Positions 1-9,611 of a stretch of DNA of 64,000 bases are shown here, piece after piece. Each line of letters starts with the position of its first letter. The stretch's first letter is position 1. The translations under genes and the position numbers were made by a program. The stretch spans positions 1,984,001 through 2,048,000 of the forward strand of contig NZ_JAPEPB010000001.1 of assembly GCF_026340565.1 (NCBI RefSeq), read 5' to 3'. Under the pieces are notes generated by a model. That model was given only the letters and a program-made list of their open reading frames with translations. It made no database searches and was not told the origin of the DNA. This DNA is from Kitasatospora sp. NBC_01287 (lineage in GTDB: Bacteria > Actinomycetota > Actinomycetes > Streptomycetales > Streptomycetaceae).

Positions 1-2
1 CG

Positions 3-698
3 AACCGGGTGGTGGCGCTGGACCGGGTGAGCGTGGCCTTCCGACCCGGGGAGTTCACGGCGATCATGGGCCCCTCCGGCTCCGGCAAGTCGACCCTGAT
101 GCACTGCATGGCGGGCCTGGACCAGGTGACCTCCGGCTCGGTCAAGCTGGGCGACACCGAGCTGGCGAGCCTCTCCGACCGGCAGCTGACCCAACTGCGC
201 CGCGACCGGCTGGGGTTCGTCTTCCAGGCGTTCAACCTGCTGCCGACGCTCACCGCGCTGGAGAACATCACGCTGCCGCAGGACATCGCCGGGCGCAGGG
301 TCGACCCGGTGTGGCTGGAGCGGCTGGTGGCCACGGTGGGCCTCACCGACCGGCTCTCGCACCGCCCGGCCCAGCTCTCCGGCGGCCAGCAGCAGCGGGT
401 GGCCTGCGCCAGGGCGCTGGCCGGGCGGCCCGCGATCGTCTTCGCCGACGAGCCGACCGGCAACCTCGACTCCCGCTCCGGTGCCGGGATCCTCGGCTTC
501 CTGCAGAACTCGGTGCGCGAACTGGGCCAGACCGTGGTGATGGTGACCCACGACCCGGTCGCGGCGAGCTACGCGGACCGGGTGCTCTTCCTGGCCGACG
601 GACGGATCGTGGACGAGCTCTCGCTGCCCACCCCGGGCACCGTGCTGGACCGGATGCGCCGGTTCGACCCGGTCGCCCGGCCCGGCCGGGCCGGCTGA
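3..698 (+). CDS. ABC transporter ATP-binding protein (MacB/LolD type), 5' end cut by window edge
   Basis: ATPase subunit of a MacB/LolD-type ABC transporter, which would power a membrane permease of the FtsX kind. Seen: Walker A GPSGSGKST near residues 22-30, Q-loop VFQAFNLLP, signature LSGGQQQR, Walker B AIVFADEPTGNLD and the switch histidine in VMVTHDP. The frame stays open to the left edge and residues lie before the first GTG at position 9, so the true start is probably outside the window. The expected permease does not follow intact; a possible relic starts at 706. The family is certain, the substrate unknown. Confidence 0.93.
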   Translation, partial: NRVVALDRVSVAFRPGEFTAIMGPSGSGKSTLMHCMAGLDQVTSGSVKLGDTELASLSDRQLTQLRRDRLGFVFQAFNLLPTLTALENITLPQDIAGRRVDPVWLERLVATVGLTDRLSHRPAQLSGGQQQRVACARALAGRPAIVFADEPTGNLDSRSGAGILGFLQNSVRELGQTVVMVTHDPVAASYADRVLFLADGRIVDELSLPTPGTVLDRMRRFDPVARPGRAG

Positions 699-705
699 CC
701 CGCCG

Positions 706-1140
706 GTGACCTGCGCGGCGTCGACCGCGGCGTCGACCATGCCGGCCGGGCTGCTCGCGGCGGGGCCGGGGGCACCGACCGCGCGGGCCGGCGGCCTCGG
801 CCTCGCGGACGCGTCCGCGGACCTGGCGGCGGCGGTGCCGTCGCTGCTGCTGCTCGGCCTCCTCGCGGCGCTCGCGGCGCTCGGCCTGCTGGCCGCCGTC
901 GGGCCGACCCATCGGGTGCCCCACCGAGTGGCCGGTCGGGCGGGCCGTCGGGCGAGCCCTCGATCGGGCGGTCGCACCGTCCGGCGGGCGGATCCGCAGG
1001 CCGACGGAACGGCCGGCAACCACCTCCGGGGGCTTCGGGTGCCGCGGCCCCGGCCCGGGTGCCGGTCCGCCCGGACTGCCGCCGGAAACCCCTCCCGAAC
1101 TGCCGCCAGGACCCCCGCGCGGCCCTACGAGCACCCCGGG
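706..1140 (+). pseudogene. Possible relic of an FtsX-type permease in an otherwise empty 530-bp gap
   Basis: No intact gene is recognisable between 699 and 1228. A plus frame opening at GTG 706 has almost only G or C at third positions for about 68 codons. It encodes one hydrophobic segment (LLLLGLLAALAALGLLAAV) followed by basic residues, and then loses coding character. This fits the last membrane helix of an FtsX-like permease left after an internal deletion, since such permeases normally follow this ATPase type. It is an inference; chance open frame is the alternative. Confidence 0.3.
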
Positions 1141-1228
1141 CTGACAATAGTTCGACCACTGTGCCAAGCTGCACAGCGATCGGGCCGCCACCGGATAGCG
1201 GGCGGACCCGGACGGGGGGAGAGAGAGC

Positions 1229-2245
1229 ATGACCGCAGGGGGTGACCCCGGCCCGGTGGCACTTCCCGGAGCCGGCCGCCCCGGCGCCCAGGAAGCGGCC
1301 CGCGCCGCCCAGTTGCGCCGGGTCCTGGCCGTCGGCGCGGTGGCCGGCCTGGCCTTCGCCGCACTGGAACTGCGCCCGGACAGCGGCCTGCTGAGCGGCG
1401 GTGACGGCCCACTGAGTCGGCCCTTCCTCCCGCTGCTCCTACTGGCCCTGGGCTGGCTGGTGCTGCTCGAACGGACCCTGCGCCGCTACCGGGGACAGCT
1501 CGGTCGGGCCGACCGCCTGTCGGCGCGCGCCGACCGTCTGCGCGCCGCCGCCCTGCGGCTGCTGCCCGTGCTGGCGGTCGGGCTGCCGGTACTGCTGCTC
1601 CTGCTGCGTCACTGGACCCCCACGCACAGCTCGCCGCCCGAAGAGGCCCCGACCGCTCCGCTGCCGCCCCACCTCGCGGAGGGCGGGTCCGACCCGCTGG
1701 GGTTCCTGAAGCCGGTCGCCCTCGTCCTGCTGGCGCTGCTGCTGGCGGTGGGCGCGGTGCGGGTGTGGCGGCTGCTGCGCCGGCTGCCGAAGCCCCGCCT
1801 GCCGCACGGCGCCACGACACGGACACGCACCGACGAACGCGAACTGGCCCGAGCCATCGCCTCCGCCCGCCGCGCCCTGCTCAACGCCCACGACGCCCGC
1901 ACCGCCGTCATCGCCTGCTACCTGGCCATGGAGGACTCCCTCGCCGCCTCCGGCATCGAACGCCGGATCGCCGACAGCCCCACCGACCTCCTCCACCGAG
2001 CCACCACCACCGGCACCCTGCACGGCCCCGCCGCCACCACCCTCACCGACCTCTTCCGCGAAGCCCGCTACTCCCAACACCCCATGGACCACACCCACCT
2101 GCACCACGCCAGAACCGCCCTGGACACCATCGCCACCCAACTCGACGCCCAACTCGACGCAGCAGCCGCCCAGGACGAGCGACAGGGCACCGCCGGACCG
2201 GCACCGGACAGCGGTCAGGCCCGAACAGGAAGAACGACCCGATGA
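1229..2245 (+). CDS. DUF4129-domain membrane protein, copy 1
   Basis: 338-residue membrane protein, first gene of a MoxR/DUF58 operon. Predicted membrane segments lie near residues 35-55, 70-88, 112-132 and 163-183, followed by a cytoplasmic C-terminal DUF4129 domain (about residues 190-310) containing AVIACYLAMEDSLAASG. DUF4129 proteins commonly accompany MoxR ATPases and DUF58 proteins; their biochemical role is unknown. The start ATG follows a purine-rich GGGGGGAGAGAGAGC site. The stop overlaps the next start (ATGA). Positions 1766-2170 recur exactly at 2812-3216 in the next gene. Confidence 0.85.
   Translation: MTAGGDPGPVALPGAGRPGAQEAARAAQLRRVLAVGAVAGLAFAALELRPDSGLLSGGDGPLSRPFLPLLLLALGWLVLLERTLRRYRGQLGRADRLSARADRLRAAALRLLPVLAVGLPVLLLLLRHWTPTHSSPPEEAPTAPLPPHLAEGGSDPLGFLKPVALVLLALLLAVGAVRVWRLLRRLPKPRLPHGATTRTRTDERELARAIASARRALLNAHDARTAVIACYLAMEDSLAASGIERRIADSPTDLLHRATTTGTLHGPAATTLTDLFREARYSQHPMDHTHLHHARTALDTIATQLDAQLDAAAAQDERQGTAGPAPDSGQARTGRTTR
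1766..2170 (+). repeat. 405-bp perfect direct repeat, unit 1 (unit 2 at 2812-3216)
   Basis: The block encoding the membrane-proximal linker and the DUF4129 domain is identical, base for base by eye, in the two tandem genes, offset 1046 bp. It begins at TGGCGGCTGCTGCGCC and ends at GCAGCCGCC in both. Identity stops abruptly at both ends, while upstream the genes are only similar. Confidence 0.9.
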
Positions 2246-3318
2246 CACCACAGGGCGGCCCCGGCCGGCCGGACCAGCCCGGACCCCAGCGGCCCGACAC
2301 CGACGAGTCGGCCCGCACCACCAAACTGCGCCGGGCCCTGGCCCTCGGCGCGGTGGCCGGCCTGGCCTTCGCCGCACTGGAACTGCGCCCGGACAGCAAC
2401 CTGCTGAGCGGCGGCGGCGCGCCGCTCAGCGACGAGTTCGGCCTGGTGCTCCTGCTGGGCCTGGGCTGGCTGGTGCTGCTCGAACGGACCCTGCGCTACT
2501 ACCGGGGACAGGTCCGCGACCTCTACGACCTGCCGCCGCGCGCCGATCGGCTGCGGACGGCCGCCCTGCGGCTGCTGCCGCTGGTGGCGATCGCCCTGCC
2601 GGCGGTGCTGCTGTTCGTCTACCGCGGCGCCAACCACACGCCGACGCCGGACGGCTCGCTGATCCTGCCGACTCCGCCGCACATCGTCTCCTCGCGGCCG
2701 CTGCCACTGGTCCACCCGGGCAACGCCCGTCACCACAACCTGCTGAGCCTCCTGGCCCTGGGCGTCAAGATCGCCGTGGTGCTCGCCGTACTGGCCGCCG
2801 TGGTGGCGGTCTGGCGGCTGCTGCGCCGGCTGCCGAAGCCCCGCCTGCCGCACGGCGCCACGACACGGACACGCACCGACGAACGCGAACTGGCCCGAGC
2901 CATCGCCTCCGCCCGCCGCGCCCTGCTCAACGCCCACGACGCCCGCACCGCCGTCATCGCCTGCTACCTGGCCATGGAGGACTCCCTCGCCGCCTCCGGC
3001 ATCGAACGCCGGATCGCCGACAGCCCCACCGACCTCCTCCACCGAGCCACCACCACCGGCACCCTGCACGGCCCCGCCGCCACCACCCTCACCGACCTCT
3101 TCCGCGAAGCCCGCTACTCCCAACACCCCATGGACCACACCCACCTGCACCACGCCAGAACCGCCCTGGACACCATCGCCACCCAACTCGACGCCCAACT
3201 CGACGCAGCAGCCGCCGAGACAGGCGCCGAGACCACCCCCGAGACCGCGGCGACGGCAGCACCCGAGACCCAGCAGCAGGCCGCTCCGCCGGCCGCGTCC
3301 GCGAAGGTGACCCCCTGA
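2242..3318 (+). CDS. DUF4129-domain membrane protein, copy 2
   Basis: 358-residue paralogue of the preceding gene: the same four-helix membrane part and the same C-terminal DUF4129 domain, ending in an Ala/Thr/Glu-rich tail. The start ATG at 2242 overlaps the upstream stop, which suggests translational coupling; an open frame extends further upstream but only as a shadow of copy 1. The helix regions differ moderately between copies, whereas the last 135 shared residues and their DNA are identical, which points to recent gene conversion or duplication. The stop overlaps the next start (TGATG). Confidence 0.85.
   Translation: MTPQGGPGRPDQPGPQRPDTDESARTTKLRRALALGAVAGLAFAALELRPDSNLLSGGGAPLSDEFGLVLLLGLGWLVLLERTLRYYRGQVRDLYDLPPRADRLRTAALRLLPLVAIALPAVLLFVYRGANHTPTPDGSLILPTPPHIVSSRPLPLVHPGNARHHNLLSLLALGVKIAVVLAVLAAVVAVWRLLRRLPKPRLPHGATTRTRTDERELARAIASARRALLNAHDARTAVIACYLAMEDSLAASGIERRIADSPTDLLHRATTTGTLHGPAATTLTDLFREARYSQHPMDHTHLHHARTALDTIATQLDAQLDAAAAETGAETTPETAATAAPETQQQAAPPAASAKVTP
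2812..3216 (+). repeat. 405-bp perfect direct repeat, unit 2
   Basis: Second copy of the block at 1766-2170. Recombination between the copies would delete 1046 bp and fuse the two DUF4129 genes in frame. Confidence 0.9.
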
Positions 3319-3950
3319 TGGCCCGTGCCCCGCGCGGCGAGCGCTACGACAACATCCTGCACGAGAGCCGCCAGGAGCACGCCGTCTCCCGGGCCACCCG
3401 CACCCTGGCCGCCGCCCGGGAGCCCGACCGGGACGCCGACGGGCACCCCACCACCAAGCCGGGCGGCCCGATCATCGGCTCCAGCCGGCACACCCTCACC
3501 GTGCTCGGCCAACTGGTCCCGATCGCGCTGGTGCTGGGCGCCCTGGTGGGCGGCCTGCAGGGCCTGGCCGCCACCACGCTGCTGCTGGGCGTGGCCGCCC
3601 TGATCACCGCCCGGTACGTGGCCGGCGCCGGCAGCGCGGGCAGCACCTACCGGCGCGGCGTGCGGCTGATGGGCACCCAGGACCCGAGCCTGGCCGACTG
3701 GCGCTGGACCGTGCGCAACGGCCTGGACCCGAAGGACTCCCCGCACCCGCTGCGCCCGCGGCTGCGCCGGCTGTACGCCGCCAGGCTCGCCGAGCAGCAC
3801 AGCGTCTCACTCGCCACCGAGCCCGAGCGGGCCGCCGCACTGGTCGGACCCGAGGTCTGGCCCTGGCTCGACCCGCAGGCCCCCGACGCGGGGGACGTGC
3901 TGTCACCCGCGGTGCTGACCCTGCTGATCGACCGGTTGGAGACGCTCTGA
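3318..3950 (+). CDS. Small two-helix membrane protein of the MoxR operon
   Basis: 210-residue protein with two hydrophobic segments (about residues 59-77 and 80-97, LVPIALVLGALVGGLQGLA then TTLLLGVAALITARYVAG) between a charged N-terminus and a soluble C-terminal half. I do not recognise a named domain. Proteins of this size and topology recur beside DUF4129 and MoxR genes in actinomycetes, so a role in the same membrane complex is inferred. The ATG at 3318 overlaps the upstream stop. An 85-bp gap follows before moxR. Confidence 0.75.
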   Translation: MARAPRGERYDNILHESRQEHAVSRATRTLAAAREPDRDADGHPTTKPGGPIIGSSRHTLTVLGQLVPIALVLGALVGGLQGLAATTLLLGVAALITARYVAGAGSAGSTYRRGVRLMGTQDPSLADWRWTVRNGLDPKDSPHPLRPRLRRLYAARLAEQHSVSLATEPERAAALVGPEVWPWLDPQAPDAGDVLSPAVLTLLIDRLETL

Positions 3951-4035
3951 TGCGACCGCCACCCCCGCCGCGCCCGCCCGGTGCCCAGGCCCTGCCACCT
4001 GCCAACGCGATCCCATCCCATTCTGTGAGGACCCT

Positions 4036-5075
<1,040 letters not shown>

Positions 5076-5079
<4 letters not shown>

Positions 5080-6437
5080 GCGGCCCGGTCAGCGCGCCGG
5101 CCCTCGGCGCACCGGCCCTCGGGACACCGGCCCTCGACCAGGAGCGGTCGGCGCCCCGGCTCGGGCTGAGCACCCAGCCGCCCCCGCCACCCGGCTGGCG
5201 GGCGAGCGAGCGCACCCTGCGGCTGCTCACGGTGGCCGTCGCCGCCTCGGTCACCGCGCTGCTCACCGGGCAGGCCTGGCTCTTCGCGCTGGCGGCCGGC
5301 CCGGCCGTGCTGCTGGCACTGGTCGCGCCGGGCCGCACCCGGCCCACCCGGATCAGCACCGAGGCGAGCGTGACGGCCCGGCGCTGCTTCGAGCAGGAGC
5401 GGATCAGCGTCCGGATCGAGGTGCGCCACGACGGCGCGACCGGACTGCTCGACCCGGTCGCGGCGCTCGGCCCGGGACTGGTGCTGAGCTCCGAGCGGAT
5501 CAGCCTGGACACCGTGACGTTGGAGCTGACCGCGACCCGCTGGGGCCGCTGGTCGATCGGCCACGTCGACCTCGACGTGTACGACACCGGCCACCTGACC
5601 CGGCGCACGGTCCGGGTGGAGCTGGGCGAGATCGAGGTCTTCCCGGTGCCGGGCGGTGCCCGCCTCACCCCGATCCCGGTGCGGCTGCCGGAGCGGCTCG
5701 GCGAGCACACCACCCGCCAGCACGGCGAGGGCGTGGAGGTCAACGGGGTGCGCCCGCACGTCTGGGGCGAGCGGCAGCGGCGGATCCACTGGCCCTCCAC
5801 CACCCGGCGCGGCAGCATCCAGGTCAACCAGTTCAGCGCCGAGCGGGCGGTCGACACCGTCCTGCTGCTCGACGCGCTGGCCGACTTCCGCGACCCGGCC
5901 ACCGGGGTCTCCACCCTGGACGAGTCGCTGCGGGCGGCGGCCGGGCTGACCCGCGCCTACCTGCGCACGCACGACCGGATCGGCGTGGTCTCGATCGGCG
6001 GGACCACCCGCTGGCTGCGGGCCGGCAGCGGGGAGCAGCACTTCTACCGGATCGTGCAGAGCGTGCTCGACGTGCGCAAGGACCTCGGCTACCGCACCCC
6101 CGACCTGCACCGCCTGCCGCCGGCCGCGCTGCCGCCCGGCGCGCTGGTCTACGCGTTCACGCCGCTGGCGGACCAGCGGACGCTGGACGTACTGGGCGAC
6201 CTGGCGGACCGGGGCAATCCACTGGTCGTGGTGGAGATCCCGACCGGCGACCCGCTGGTCGAGGACGACGACGAGCACGGCCGGTTCGCGCTGCGGCTGT
6301 GGCGGGCCGACCGGGAGGCGATGCGCTTCGCGCTGCGCAACCGGGGCATCCCCGTGGTCGCCCACACCGCGGGTGAGGCGCTGGACCTGGCGCTCGCCCC
6401 GCTGCTGCGCGGTCGGATCCGAGGGAGGCAACAATGA
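5076..6437 (+). CDS. DUF58-domain protein, MoxR partner
   Basis: 453-residue protein with an N-terminal extension, two helices near residues 48-85 (LLTVAVAASVTALLTG, ALAAGPAVLLALVA), a beta-rich middle and a DUF58 domain near residues 220-270 (GVRPHVWGERQRRIHWPSTTR). DUF58 proteins are the usual partners of MoxR ATPases and have a von Willebrand-like C-terminal part. The start ATG overlaps the moxR stop, so translation is probably coupled. The role in cell-envelope or protein-complex maturation is only inferred. Confidence 0.92.
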
Positions 6438-7042
6438 CAGCGCAGACGGAGAACCCGCGGGCGCCGCTACCGGTGGCGGAGCGGTCCGAAGGGGCCCGGT
6501 GGCCGCGCCGGGGCGAGGTGTCGACGCGTCTGCTGGGCGTGGCACTGATCGTCGCGGCGGTCGATCCGGTGGGCTGGCGGCCGGTCGGCCTGGGCCCGGT
6601 GCTCGCGGTGCTCGGCGCCGGGTTCGCCTGGTGGGCCGCCCCCGCGGTGCCGGACCGCGCCGAGCGGCCGCGCGCCCGGCTGCACCACCAGCTGACCCTG
6701 CACCGCAACACCGTGCTGGCCGTGGCCGCCGTACTGCTCGCCGCGTTCGCGCCGCACCGCCCGTGGCTGACCGTCGCGGTCACCGCGCTGCTGCTGGCCT
6801 ACCTGCTGCGCGCGGATGCCGGTGAGCCGCTCCACCGCCCCCCGGGCCGGCTCACCGTCGCCGCGGCCGCCGCGGCCTCCGCGCTGGTGCTGCTCGCCGC
6901 TCTCACTCCCACGCACAGCTCCGGCACGGCCCGGCTGCTCGCGGTGCTGGGCGTGGCCGCGGCCGCCGGTGCGGTGGGGCTGACGCTCTACGAGCGCCGG
7001 TCGGGCGACGAAGAGGGTCGAGCGGGAACCGGAAAACGGTGA
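6434..7042 (+). CDS. Membrane protein ending the MoxR operon
   Basis: 202-residue protein with about five hydrophobic segments: residues 32-48, 52-70, 95-112, 117-132 and 144-182. No catalytic motif or named domain was recognised. The start overlaps the DUF58 stop (ATGA), and the stop codon lies inside the stem of a strong hairpin that closes the operon. Its position suggests it belongs to the same MoxR/DUF58/DUF4129 membrane assembly. Confidence 0.8.
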   Translation: MTAQTENPRAPLPVAERSEGARWPRRGEVSTRLLGVALIVAAVDPVGWRPVGLGPVLAVLGAGFAWWAAPAVPDRAERPRARLHHQLTLHRNTVLAVAAVLLAAFAPHRPWLTVAVTALLLAYLLRADAGEPLHRPPGRLTVAAAAAASALVLLAALTPTHSSGTARLLAVLGVAAAAGAVGLTLYERRSGDEEGRAGTGKR

Positions 7043-7081
7043 CGGGGTGGCCGTTGCTGCTCAACGGCCACCCCGTCACCG
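7037..7081 (+). terminator. Strong hairpin terminator containing the operon's last stop codon
   Basis: Perfect 20-bp stem (7037-7056 with 7062-7081) and a 5-base loop CTGCT. The TGA of the last gene (7040-7042) lies in the left arm, so ribosomes reaching the stop would disturb the stem. There is no long U-tract, as is common in high-GC actinomycetes. The next gene is convergent, so it may serve both directions. Confidence 0.85.
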
Positions 7082-7163
7082 GGGTCTGACGCTACGTCAG
7101 TGGGTCGACAGGTTACCCCGGTCGCCCGGGTCACCGCTCGTCATAACGCGGTTCAACGCCGTT

Positions 7164-8057
7164 TCATCGGGCCAGCCGTCCGAGCAGCGCCGAGGCCGCC
7201 GTGATGCCCAGCACGGTGGCGAGGGTCAACACCGCGTAGTCGGACAGCAGATGGGCATGGGTGCCGATCAACAGCCCGCGCAGCGCGTCGACCTGGTAGC
7301 TGAGCGGGTTGGCCTTGCTGATCGCCTGCAGCCAGCCCGGCATCAGCGCCACGGGGTAGAGGGCGTTGGAGCCGAAGAAGAGCGGCATGGTGATGGCCTG
7401 GCCGATGCCCATCAGGCGGTCGCGGGTGAGCACGATGCCGGCGATGGTCATCGAGAGGCAGGAGAAGAAGGCCGAGCCGAGCAGCACCACCACCGCGACA
7501 CCGAGCAGCCGCAGCGGGTTCCAGGTCATCCCGACCCCGAGCAGCGCGGCGATCACCACCACCACGACCGCCTGGATGACCGCCTTCACCCCGGCGGCGA
7601 AGGCCTTGCCGGTGACCAGCGCGGCCCGCGGGGTCGGGGTGACCAGGAGCTTGGTGAGCACCCCGGAGTCCCGCTCCCAGATGATCATGATGCCGTAGAA
7701 GATCGCGATGAACATCGCGGACTGCGCGATGATCCCCGGCGCCAGGTAGTCGAGGTAGGGGATGTTGCCGGTCGGGATGGAGTGCAGCTTGGTGAAGGTC
7801 TCACCGAAGATCAGCAGCCAGAGGGCGGGTTGGACGGCCCGGGTGTAGAGCTCGGTCCGGTCGTGGCGCAGCTTCTGCAGCTCGACCGTGCACATCGCCA
7901 GGACCCGGGCCGGAACCAGGCGCCAGCCGGTCCTGGCGCGGGGCGGGACCAGCAGCAGCCCCAGGTCGGGACGGCGCACGGGCGCGGCGACCGGGGCGGG
8001 GCCGGCCGTCAGCTCCTCAGCCGACACGGGACGCGGTGCGGCGGGTACGGCGGACAT
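7164..8057 (-). CDS. ABC-2 type transporter permease, DrrB-like
   Basis: 297-residue membrane subunit of a DrrAB-type exporter: a soluble N-terminal region, then six predicted helices, including YTRAVQPALWLLIFGETF and the ABC-2 signature region MFIAIFYGIMIIWERDSG. This family exports antibiotics or lipids. The start at 8057 is chosen because GGAAGGAGAG lies upstream at the right spacing; the open frame continues a further 22 codons without such a site. It overlaps the ATPase gene by 41 bases, implying coupled translation. Confidence 0.93.
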   Translation of the reverse strand: MSAVPAAPRPVSAEELTAGPAPVAAPVRRPDLGLLLVPPRARTGWRLVPARVLAMCTVELQKLRHDRTELYTRAVQPALWLLIFGETFTKLHSIPTGNIPYLDYLAPGIIAQSAMFIAIFYGIMIIWERDSGVLTKLLVTPTPRAALVTGKAFAAGVKAVIQAVVVVVIAALLGVGMTWNPLRLLGVAVVVLLGSAFFSCLSMTIAGIVLTRDRLMGIGQAITMPLFFGSNALYPVALMPGWLQAISKANPLSYQVDALRGLLIGTHAHLLSDYAVLTLATVLGITAASALLGRLAR

Positions 8058-8910
8058 CGCTGAACTCTCCTTCCGGTGCCTGGCCACGGCCGAGGTCGCG
8101 TCCGGCGAAGTGGCGGAACACATCGTCGAGGGTGGGGTGCTCGAGCTCCGGGTCCTGCTCGCGGACCTGGGTCTTGAGCTCCTCGGGGGTGCCCAGCGCG
8201 CGGATCTTGCCGCGGTCCATCAGGCCCACCCGGTCGCAGTACTGGTCGGCCTCGTCCATGTAGTGGGTGGTGACCAGCACGGTCATGCCGGTGGCCTTGC
8301 GGACGGCGTCGATGCACTCCCAGACGCTGGTCCTGGCGATCGGGTCGAGGCCGATCGTCGGCTCGTCCATCACCAGCAACCGGGGCGCGCTGACCAGCGC
8401 CTGCGCCAGCTCCAGCCGCCGCACCATGCCGCCCGAGTAGGTGCCGGCCAGCCGGTCGGCGGCCTCGGTCAGGTCGACCGCGGCCAGCGCCTGGGTGACC
8501 CGCGCCGCGCGCTCGGAGCCGGGCACGTCGAAGACCCGGCAGAAGAGCGCGACGTTCTCCCGCCCGGTCAGGCCGCTGTCGGCGGAGAGCTGCTGGGGCA
8601 CGTAGCCGAGCAGCCGCCGAACGTCCATCTTGCGCCGGGCGGTGTCGTTGCCGAAGACCTTGACCATGCCGGCCGGCACCGGGAGCAGGGTGGTGATGGC
8701 GCGGATCGTGGTGGTCTTGCCGGCACCGTTCGGGCCGAGCAGGCCGAAGACCTCGCCGGTGTGCACCTCCAGGTCCACCCCGTCGACCGCCTTGGTGTGG
8801 GCGGCGCCCGAACGGGGCTTGCCGAAGGCGTACTCCAGGCCCCGGCAGACCACGGCCTCGGTCGGGTCGACCACCGTGCCGGGCAGCCCGGCCGTGTCAC
8901 GTTCCGTCAT
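8017..8910 (-). CDS. ABC transporter ATP-binding protein, DrrA-like (daunorubicin resistance family)
   Basis: 297-residue ATPase. Seen: Walker A GPNGAGKTTT, signature YSGGMVRRLELA, Walker B LLVMDEPTIGLD and the switch histidine in VLVTTHY, plus the C-terminal DrrA-type extension. With the overlapping permease it forms a two-component exporter. The ATG at 8910 is preferred (GAGGGG 7 bases upstream) over an in-frame start 60 bases further up within the low-complexity tail of the MarR gene. It overlaps the marR end by 14 bases. Confidence 0.93.
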   Translation of the reverse strand: MTERDTAGLPGTVVDPTEAVVCRGLEYAFGKPRSGAAHTKAVDGVDLEVHTGEVFGLLGPNGAGKTTTIRAITTLLPVPAGMVKVFGNDTARRKMDVRRLLGYVPQQLSADSGLTGRENVALFCRVFDVPGSERAARVTQALAAVDLTEAADRLAGTYSGGMVRRLELAQALVSAPRLLVMDEPTIGLDPIARTSVWECIDAVRKATGMTVLVTTHYMDEADQYCDRVGLMDRGKIRALGTPEELKTQVREQDPELEHPTLDDVFRHFAGRDLGRGQAPEGEFSDVRRTRRTASRVG

Positions 8911-9526
8911 GCTTCGCCCCCTCATCGTCCTCGTCGTCGTCCTGGTCGTCGTCCTGGTCGCCGTCCTCAACGCCGCTCGAGTCGTCGTCCTCGCCGGCGT
9001 CCTCGCCGCTCCGGCCCTGCAGCTCGGCGGCCAGGTGGCGCAGGGCGGGCAGGGCGGCGGAGAGCGCCTGCCGATCCCCGGCGGGGAGCTCGGCGAGCAG
9101 GTCGCCGACCAGCGCCTTGCGCTTGGCCGACCAGGCGTCGAGCCGCTCGGCGGCCTCCGGGGTCACCCGCAGCAGCGCGGCCCGGCGGTCGGCCGGGTCC
9201 ACCTCGCGGCGCAGCAGACCCTCCGCGACCAGCTGGTTGACCAGGGTGGACACCGAATTGCCCGCCAGGCAAAGCTCCTTCGCGGCGGCCGAGACCCGCA
9301 GCCCCGGGTTGGCCGCCACCAGGCGCAGCAGCTCCACCTGGGCGCCGCGCAGGCGCGGCACGGTGAGCTCCTGGCGCAGGCGGCGGCGCAGCAGGCGGGG
9401 GATGCCGACGAGCAGGGTGGAGAACTCGTCGGCGAGCCCCGGGTCGCCAGGGCCCGTGGAGCCGCCGGGATTCGGGGAGCCGCCGGAGTCCGGAGGGTCC
9501 CCGGGGTACGGGTCAGTTGCAGGCAT
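8897..9526 (-). CDS. MarR family transcriptional regulator
   Basis: 209-residue regulator with a central winged helix (LRGAQVELLRLVAANPGLRV, then AKELCLAGNSVSTLVNQL as recognition helix and DPADRRAALLRVT as wing), a Gly/Pro-rich N-terminal tail and an Asp-rich C-terminal tail (DDDQDDDEDDEG). It is the first gene of the marR-drrA-drrB unit and probably represses it. The ATG at 9526 has no Shine-Dalgarno site but follows a TAACAT -10 element by 6 bases, which suggests a leaderless message. A 7-bp inverted repeat sits in the promoter spacer. Confidence 0.9.
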   Translation of the reverse strand: MPATDPYPGDPPDSGGSPNPGGSTGPGDPGLADEFSTLLVGIPRLLRRRLRQELTVPRLRGAQVELLRLVAANPGLRVSAAAKELCLAGNSVSTLVNQLVAEGLLRREVDPADRRAALLRVTPEAAERLDAWSAKRKALVGDLLAELPAGDRQALSAALPALRHLAAELQGRSGEDAGEDDDSSGVEDGDQDDDQDDDEDDEGAKHDGT

Positions 9527-9532
9527 ACAACA

Positions 9533-9563
9533 ATGTTAGCTCTCCATAAGAGCTATCTGTCCA
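9533..9563 (-). promoter_or_regulatory. marR promoter with MarR-type palindromic operator
   Basis: Inverted repeat TAGCTCT-N5-AGAGCTA at 9537-9555. On the minus strand it lies between a possible -35 (TGGACA, 9563-9558) and a -10 (TAACAT, 9538-9533), 6 bases before the marR start. Size and position match MarR operators, so autoregulation is a reasonable inference. Confidence 0.6.
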
Positions 9564-9611
9564 GAGGTAACTTCCCGTAGCAGCGTCCCCCGCGTCCCTG
9601 GACCGCGCGCG

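Noticed and set aside
343..1230. Long minus-strand open frame opposite the ABC ATPase gene and the following gap
   Set aside because: Arg/Pro/Gly-rich translation typical of antisense frames in high-GC DNA, with no domain or ribosome site.
7047..8063. Plus-strand 338-codon frame opposite the ABC permease
   Set aside because: Antisense shadow rich in Gln/His/Gly/Asp; the minus frame has clear membrane helices and family motifs.
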